IMG/VR virus record: IMGVR_UViG_3300032053_009540
Span: 1-22,610 of that record
Strand: one strand, 5' to 3'
Length of the DNA: 22,610 nucleotides
Source of the DNA: a virus
Shown piece after piece: positions 1 through 7,500 of the stretch. Position numbers and translations under genes: made by a program. Within the stretch, counting starts at the first letter, position 1; each line of letters opens with the position of its first letter. The notes under the pieces were generated by a model. The model did not search any database. It was given only the letters and a program-made list of their open reading frames with translations, and had not been told where the DNA came from.

Positions 1-607
1 CCCATATGATAATCGAGCCGTCTGACTTTAATCCCAAACTATGATAGGCACCAGCCGCCACTGCAATGAAACCGCTGTTTGGTGCTGGCACATCACATGG
101 GAATTCGGTGTTATCACCCCATCCGACAATCGAACCATCGTCCTTCAGAGCGAGATTATGGAATGCGCCACACGCAATGGCTATAAATCCGGTGTTAGGA
201 ATTGGAAGATCGGCCAATCCCTGTCCGTCGTACCCCCAGCCGACAACCGACCCATCCGCCTTCAGACCAAGGCTATGATAGTAACCACCAGCAACGGCGA
301 TGAAATCGCTGTTTGGCAAGGGGACATTGCACTGACCATAATCGTTGTGTCCCCAAGCCACGACAGAAGTGTCGGACTTCAGTCCGAGACTGTGATAGTA
401 CCCGCCAGCAACGGCGCTAAAATCGCTATTTGGCTCAGGAACAGTGCATTGTTCGTTGTCGTTGTATCCCCACGCCGTGACTGAGCCACTGGCTTTGAGA
501 CCCAGACAGTGATAATCACCAGCCGCAATGGATACAAAACCCATGTTCGGCGCAGGGACCTCTGCTTGTCCATGCTCGTTAAATTCCCACGCCGTGATAG
601 GTCCCAT
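1..607 (-). CDS. RCC1-repeat protein, 3' end cut by window edge
   Basis: The frame opens at an ATG (607-605) and stays open to base 1, giving about 202 residues with no stop, so the gene is partial. A GAGGGA Shine-Dalgarno site, overlapping the TAG stop of the upstream gene, sets the start. The product is five complete RCC1-type repeats of 39 residues plus the beginning of a sixth. Typical unit pieces are NSGFIAVAAG, YHSLGLKADGS and the W-G pair that ends each unit. RCC1 repeats are known to fold as blades of a seven-bladed beta-propeller. The two complete RCC1 sets in the neighbouring giant gene have exactly seven repeats, so about two more are expected beyond the edge. No signal peptide is visible. 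The position after the neck gene suggests a virion surface or fibre protein. That role is inference; the repeat assignment is secure. Confidence 0.85.
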   Translation of the reverse strand, partial: MGPITAWEFNEHGQAEVPAPNMGFVSIAAGDYHCLGLKASGSVTAWGYNDNEQCTVPEPNSDFSAVAGGYYHSLGLKSDTSVVAWGHNDYGQCNVPLPNSDFIAVAGGYYHSLGLKADGSVVGWGYDGQGLADLPIPNTGFIAIACGAFHNLALKDDGSIVGWGDNTEFPCDVPAPNSGFIAVAAGAYHSLGLKSDGSIIIW

Positions 608-619
608 GGTCCAGTCCCT

Positions 620-1171
620 CTATCGTCTTCGATCGCCGCGCTGCCCGGCTTCTGTAGTAAACACGTTGGCGACATAATTCATAAGCGATTCCAACTGCCC
701 GATCGCAGGATCATAAGGCCCACGATATGGACCAAGGATAGCGCCACCCGCAGCGCCTGGCGAGGCGACAATCTGCCATCGCAATTTCTCGTACGCCTTG
801 CATGGCCCCAGTGTCAGTAGGTCGTTGTACCCGCCAAACGTAACGCTCGTATCGATCGAAGAATCGCCATCACGTACCCTGATGCCCTGTCCAAGCGACA
901 TCTGAAATTCGCCAGTAGTCAAGACGCAAGCCGCTCGTAGTACTAGCAAGGACTGAGCGACCGCGTCGCCAGCTACCACTGGGTCGGGAGATATCGATAC
1001 GTCCCCCAGGTCGAATGTGTAGGCGGACATCATCTCAACGTCGGGAGTCGTTAGAATCCCGGCGGTCACAACAACCTGCTTGAGATAGCCAGAGGCGTAC
1101 CGATAGGGCTCTAGGCCGTCACCTATCAAAACGCGCACCATCGTCACAAGATCAGTATCCCAGGTGGACAT
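620..1171 (-). CDS. Probable neck / head-completion protein
   Basis: This 183-residue protein has an ATG preceded by AGGAG five bases upstream, and it begins 11 bases after the previous stop. The sequence is soluble with no signal peptide or membrane segment. Residues around 10-30 (VRVLIGD, EPYRY, YLKQVVVTAG) and the later ACVL and GPCKAYEKLRWQ stretches resemble, from memory, conserved proteins found next to capsid genes in environmental tailed phages and usually called head-tail connector or neck proteins. No motif proves this. The C-terminus is arginine-rich (GDRRR). It sits between the Ig-like gene and the RCC1 gene, in the late operon downstream of the capsid gene, where neck genes are expected. 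That it lies beyond an 8.7 kb adhesin gene is unusual. The gene is secure; the function is tentative. Confidence 0.72.
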   Translation of the reverse strand: MSTWDTDLVTMVRVLIGDGLEPYRYASGYLKQVVVTAGILTTPDVEMMSAYTFDLGDVSISPDPVVAGDAVAQSLLVLRAACVLTTGEFQMSLGQGIRVRDGDSSIDTSVTFGGYNDLLTLGPCKAYEKLRWQIVASPGAAGGAILGPYRGPYDPAIGQLESLMNYVANVFTTEAGQRGDRRR

Positions 1172-1182
1172 AACATCTCCTA

Positions 1183-1530
1183 CTAGATGGTGTGCCTAAA
1201 CGACGCGAGGTCCCACAGCGACGGCATGTAGTCAGACTCTGGCGCTTCCAGGATGAAGTCGCCGTAGTCCACGTTACCACCACCATCGTTGAACTCGTAG
1301 TGGTACTGCTGACGATTCGTCTCCATGCGAGGCAAGTTGCCAAGAGAATAGGAGTACGAGCCCGTACCATCTATCTCCGTGGCCCCACTGGTCGGAAGGA
1401 CCACCTCCACAGCATCCAACCAGAGGCGAACCGTAACCGTCAGCCCAGTCGCATCCAGATTTCCGACGATTGATGGCGGCGACGCTTCGTCGTAGATATA
1501 CCAAGGAATTCCAGGTCCGATCGTACTCAT
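1183..1530 (-). CDS. Small Ig-like beta-sandwich protein
   Basis: The product is 115 residues. The ATG at 1530 follows AAGGAG with a seven-base spacer, and the site lies over the TAG stop of the giant gene. Residues about 18-100 look like one immunoglobulin-like beta-sandwich: a VGNLD opening, alternating hydrophobic strands (TVTVRLWLD), a proline turn (GNLP) and a closing aromatic strand (YHYEFND). The same pattern and spacing occur in the last ~85 residues of the giant protein encoded just upstream (shared VGNLD, a TV-K/RLW strand, then an L-P turn and a Y-Y-E strand). The gene is probably a detached copy of that domain, or the reverse. Ig-like domains are common accessory domains of phage tails, necks and capsids, so a virion attachment role is reasonable. 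No enzymatic motif is present. Confidence 0.78.
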   Translation of the reverse strand: MSTIGPGIPWYIYDEASPPSIVGNLDATGLTVTVRLWLDAVEVVLPTSGATEIDGTGSYSYSLGNLPRMETNRQQYHYEFNDGGGNVDYGDFILEAPESDYMPSLWDLASFRHTI

Positions 1531-1531
1531 T

Positions 1532-4500
1532 CTATTTCTCCTTCCGGCGACGACGCCGAGACTTACTTACCTTAGAGTCCGGCCGAGTTTGCCAGACGAA
1601 CTCACCCTTGAACACCGACCCACTTGATGCGTACATCTCGTAGTAGTACATGGTCCGCACGTTCGACGCGACCGGCAATCCGGCCGTCGACCATGCCCAT
1701 CGGCCAGTGTCGCCAATCGGATAACATCCAGCCACACCAACTGGCGTAACTTCGACGGGACCATCATGGTCTAACCGCCATACCTTTATTGTAACCTCTC
1801 CGGATACTCCGACGTAATCCAGATTGCCGACCAATTGCGGAGCATTATCGAAAGACCCAGTCAGGTCCGAAAGAACCCACGCATACCCTACTGCTGGGTC
1901 GGCGGGCACATCGAGGGTAATTCCATCAAGCGTAGCTCCAAAACCACCAGCGAAAACTTCAATTGCACCATGCGATAACGGAGCACACCACACCTGAGCA
2001 GTTCCACGATTTGTCCAATACACCTTGTTGTTTTTCCAGTCAACTGCGATGCCAAGGGGGTCAGATACGCCACGGAATCGCGATGCCACCACATGGTGGA
2101 AGCCGCACGACGCAGACGTATACCCAGTGTTGGGTGCGGGGATATTAAGCTGGCCACTAGCGTTATTTCCCCAGGCCCTTAGCGATCCATCGTCCTTCAG
2201 GGCGCAATTAAAGTGCGCTCCTGCCGAAATAGCTACATAATGATTGTTTGGTAATGGCACAACACGCTGCTGGCTGCCGTTACTGCCCCAACACACGATA
2301 GTTCCGTCCGCCTTCAACCCCATGCTATGCACAAAACCGCCAGCTATGGCGATGAAACCGCTGTTTGGTGCCGGTACGTTACACTGCAAGTAATCATTCC
2401 TGCCCCACGCCACGACCGAACCATCCGCCTTCAAACCTAGACCATGATAGGAACCAGCAGCGATCGCCACGAAACCACTATTTACCGGTGGAACTGTACA
2501 CTGCCCGTAAAAATTCTCGCCCCACACAGCGATAGAACCATTCGACCGTAAAGCCAAACAATAGGCGGCACCACCAGCAACAGCTATGAATCCGCTATTT
2601 GGCGATGGTATAGCGTACGAATAGGTCGACGGACCAGACGGCATGATCCAGCCATGTGATCCGCTCCCTACGGTATTTCCCCAGTACGCTACGGAACTGT
2701 CGGGACGAATCGCCAGACCAAAACCTCCACCAGCAGCTACAGCGATATAACCACTGTTTGGCAAAGACGGATTGCATTGCCCATAGAAATTGTTCCCCCA
2801 CCCAGTGATGGTCCCCCTGCTGTCAAGAGCTAGACAAAAATTACTACCACCACAAGATATGGAGGTAACTCCGGACAGAGACTCTGGGACATTCAACTCG
2901 CCATTGAGATTACCGCCCCACGCTACTATCGCACCACTACCATCAGAGGCCGTATACAAATCCTGGACTGCTGTGCCCGCGAAAGTACACGACATGATCT
3001 TATTGATCGGCGACCGCATCGTCCAATAGATTCGACGCTTACGAGGATCGATATCAACACGAGCCACGTTGGAACCTACAGTTACCAGAGTTCGCAGAAT
3101 TCCAGATCGAATGCTGAATTTCTTGATCGTACCATCCGTACGATCGGCGAATATCAATGCCCGTTCGGGGTGGTAATACCGCAGCCCAACCGGATCGGAA
3201 GCCCCGGTCATCGCAACCACCGTCGTAACGTTGCTGCCATCGAGGCCGCACGACATGATCTTGTTCGTAACCGTGTCGGTCCAGTATACCTTGTCTCCGT
3301 ACGTGTCGATGTCCATGGCCATCGGAAGAATGGCACCAGAGAGAATGTTCGTCCGATTGCGACCATCAAGTTCCGAGCGAGTAATAGCGCTGAACGGAGC
3401 GGAGTTGGTCCAGAACAAGAAACCGCTTTCGATGTTCACCGTAATGTCGCGCGGATCACCAACACCAGACGAAACTACCCACGGATCGTCACCATTCACG
3501 CGCTTGCTATGAACAACATTCAGAGGATTCGAGGCGTCGCACCACCAAACCTTGGTGGGATACGAGATGCTGCCACGAATCATAGCGGTGGTCGTACCAA
3601 CTCCAACTGTCTTGGTCGACATATAGAGCGAGGTCGTACCGCTAGCCAAACCAGGCGATTGCAGCATCAAAGGCATCGTCGCGACGACAACCTTGTGCCC
3701 GCGCTCGTACAACGTCCCGGCTGGTGATGTGGACTCATGCCCAACCAATACGCAAGTCTTGGTACTGGTAATCGGCTCGCGACCGACCATGACCAACGGA
3801 CAATTCTGCACCGCTGGTTCCGGAACCTTCAGGAAACATGGCGACGTATAGGTTGCGATAGACGGGAAGTGGAATGCCAGCGTGCAAGTGCCATGCAGAA
3901 CGTCATACGCACCGACAAAGGCCGTCGTATCGCCACTGATCGCCGTGGGTCCATGGATGTAGGCCGAGCGATTGCCAAGAACAACCTCATGCGAACGGAT
4001 GAACATGTCCAGGCTATCGTCGGCCGGTACGAATCCAACAATGTGTGCAGTCCGAACACCCGATACCACCCCATGCACATCTGCTAGAACGCATGTGCAA
4101 TTTCCGCTAGCAACCGCATGGCCACGCAAGTACGCGGAGGTCGAGCGATTTAGCGACTCGTGTCCACAAAGGACTGCCGTACAACCGCTTGCCAAAACAT
4201 CATTGGCCTTCGGCAGCACGCACGGACGGTTGTTGTTTATCGACTCGTTGCCCCACAGACAAGCGGTCGTGGAAACTTCAATCGGCTCGGGAACCTTCAG
4301 GAAGCACGGCGCGGTATATGTCGCGATCGACGGATGATGGAACGCCAATGTGCAAGAACCAGAGAATACTTCATAAGCACCAACGAAGACCGTAGTGTCA
4401 CCGCTAGTCGCGATAGGCCCACGCATTACCAGAGTGGTCGTCCCGACGGCAAACGTATCGGCCGCTAGGTAGCAATCCATGGACTGCGTCGCGTAATCAT

Positions 4501-7500
4501 CAAAGTAGTCGCGATACACCGAGAACGGCCGATCGTACGTTTCGGCAAGCGAATACAGACGAACTAGGTCCACAGAATCAAGGCGAGACAGGTTCCGCCA
4601 AACGATTACTTCATCGATCCGGGTCGTGTCGCCAGCCACAGATAATCCTGGGGAGACCGGCGCGACCGGAAGCGGAACGTAACCGGCGTCCTGGACACCT
4701 ATCGGGTCTAGGGCGCTGCCGTCGATCGATGCTCCAAGCGTCCACCAACCATCGGCCGAGTTGACAAAATCCAGTACCACGAAGTGCCACTGGTCGTCGT
4801 TCAGAGACGACAGTGCGGGCACACTCCATCTCGCGGAATTCATCCAAACCGTACTGCCGGAGATCGAGGCCGACAGCGATGCTCCGGCCGTGATTAGCGA
4901 ACCACCAACAGACGGATTCATGCACCACAGTCCGACCGTCAGCCTAGTGGCACTGGTCGTCGACGGATATACTAACGGTGACGAAGCGTCCAAAGACGAC
5001 TCGCCAACCATCGCGGATAGAATCTTGCCGTCATCAACAACGGTTGTTCCGTCCCATGTTTGGTCGTGCGTGAACTCAATCAGATCATCGCATTCGTGGT
5101 AGAAAACTACGTTGTCGTCAAACGGCAACTTCCCGGCGGGCATACGGCCACGCATATACACGGAACCCGAAGTGCCAACCGGCTCGTGGCCACGTAAATA
5201 CGCAACAGTATCGCCGTCAAGGGGCTCATGACCACGCAGGTACAATGTGCCCAAAGACCCAGGTGCTTCGTGTCCCCGCATGTATGCCGTAGTGTCGCTG
5301 TCGATCGGCTCGTGACCGCGCAGGTACCAATCGCAATCGTTGACTACCACTTCGTGGGCGTATAGGATGACGCATGGACGATTGTCGCCAATGGGTTCGT
5401 GCCCGCGAAGATACGCAACGCCGAAAGAATCGAGTGGTTCGTGGCCTCGCAAATACATGGGGCATGAAGTATCGAACGGCTCGTAGCCGTGCAGATGCGC
5501 CGTGATATCGTCATCAAGCGGCTCATGGCCACGTAAGTATACGGTCGTATCTTCTTCGAGTGGTTCATGTCCGCGTAGATATAGTGTGCCCAAGGCATCT
5601 GGCGATTCATGGCCACGCACGTATGTCGTGATGTCGCCATCGAGTGGTTCGTGGCCGCGCAGATACGCTGTGTCAGAATCATCGAGGGGCTCGTGACCAC
5701 GCAGATATACGGTGGAGTCTGCGTCTAGCGGTTCGTGCCCACGTAAGTATGCCACACCCGAAGAATCAACTGGCTCGTGGCCGCGCACGTACAGGGAACC
5801 CAAAAGCCCAGGCTGTTCGTGACCTCGCATATACACAGTTACCGAACCATCGAGTGGCTCATGGCCGCATAGATATGCGACGCCCGAGGAGTCAACGGGC
5901 TCGTGGCCGCGAACATATTCGGTGATCGACAAATCTAGCGGTTCATGTCCGCGCAGATAAATCGAACGATCATTTGACGTAACCTCATGAGCATTCAGAA
6001 TGACGCATGTGCAATCGTAGCTGATTGGCCCATGACCGCGCAAATACACGGTTCCCGATGAATCGATGGGCTCGTGCCCACGTAGGTATGAAATACTCGA
6101 AGAGCCAACCGGCTCATGTCCACGCAGATATGCTACGCCACTATTACTTGCCGGTTCTGGAACAGCCAGATATATCGTTGTCACGCCATAGGTTGGTTCG
6201 TGGCCGCGCATGTACAAAATACTTGCGTTATCCACGAACTCGTGACCCAATACATATGCCGTACCTGTACCACTCGCCAATTCACTGCCACACAGGTATG
6301 CGACACCAGACGAGTCAAGGGGTTCATGGCCGCGTATAAACGACGCATAAGTTCCGGACTGCGATGGAAAACCACCAAGCGTATACGCAACGCTCGACTC
6401 TGCGATAGACAGATGGCCCCGGACAAACAGCGTAGCCGACCCACTCGCTTGATCTTTCTCAAAGAAATCGTAGTATTCAACTACCTGGTATCCGGAGGCC
6501 CCAAGGTTGTATAAGTTCGCCAAAACCTGATCTTCCATCAGATTCGTGCGAGACCATACGACCACCTCGTCAAGTGCCGCCCCCGTAACAGCGTTGGGAA
6601 CCGTTCCGAATATGGACGCTGTCCCGCCAACTGTGACGCCAGAAATACTTCCAGTTGGGACTAATGTTACCCAGGACGTACCGTCCACCGAGATTCTTGG
6701 CGTATATGACAAGGCTCCGGACGGATGCCATGACGCCATCGTCATGTGCCACTGGTCGCTGGCTACTCCGGACATAGGAGATGGTGCCCAGATACTCCCA
6801 CTGGTACCCGTCAACCTCATTCCGGACGACGTGAACTCATGCACAAATCCATCGGATACCCGAATGGTTCCACTAGAGTTTAGGGTACCGCTTGACCACG
6901 CCGAAACCGTAATGGACTTCGCTGCGACTCCAGACGGCGCACGGGTCAAGGACAGGGGGGGCAAACCCTTGGTGGTACGAAAAACCAAGACACCAGACGG
7001 ATGACCTCCCAGATGGTAGTCGCCAGTGGAGTTATACGCCAACGTTACTGGGTATTGGGACCCAGTAAGTGAAGCTGGCAGTGTTACCGTATCCGAGATC
7101 GACATACCCAAGTCGTTCTCGTCAACAGTCAATCGAGATATAGCAATGCCAGAACTGACCAGGCTCACGTATGCCGCTTCACATTGGTGGCTAAGATACC
7201 CACCACCACGATCAAGGCTCAGTGGGATGATCTGCCGGACCGCAGCTATCCATGGGGTGGCAATAGACCCATATAGCTTGCTCGTACGAACCGTACCGTC
7301 GCCATTGCGACGAACGACAAGAGCCTTGGACTCATAATAGCCAGCAGAGCCAGGAAAATCCCACATCACGATCGCGGTGTCATCGCTGATTGCTACACAC
7401 AAGATGCTACTACCCGCATAATATCGCGTTCCGGAACAAACCTGATCATCGAATTTGATGGTGCTCCCCGACACTGACAGGGTACCCACCCATAGGCCAC

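Larger units (their letters stand above)
3551..4483 (-). repeat. Degenerate 14-residue repeat array
   Basis: Residues about 1905-2215 contain roughly 20 diverged units of the 14-residue repeat seen in the stronger array. Recognisable pieces are VMRGP, VLCGHE, YLRGHA, VGRE and YERGHK. Several units carry extra cysteines (CTCVL, SPCFL, CTLAF). Unit boundaries are less certain than in the main array. Confidence 0.65.

Noticed and set aside
60-110. Apparent frameshift in the left-edge RCC1 gene
   Set aside because: A first reading dropped bases. On re-reading, the spacing between W-G and V-P is the normal eight residues and the frame is intact to base 2.
3170-3727. Plus-strand open frame (185 codons) opposite the YWTD region
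   Set aside because: It lies within the giant gene, is arginine/asparagine-rich, and has no motif.
5126-6430. Regular 42-base DNA repeats that might suggest a CRISPR array or satellite
   Set aside because: The repeats are continuous in one long reading frame, have no unique spacers of constant length, and are conserved at protein level with synonymous variation.
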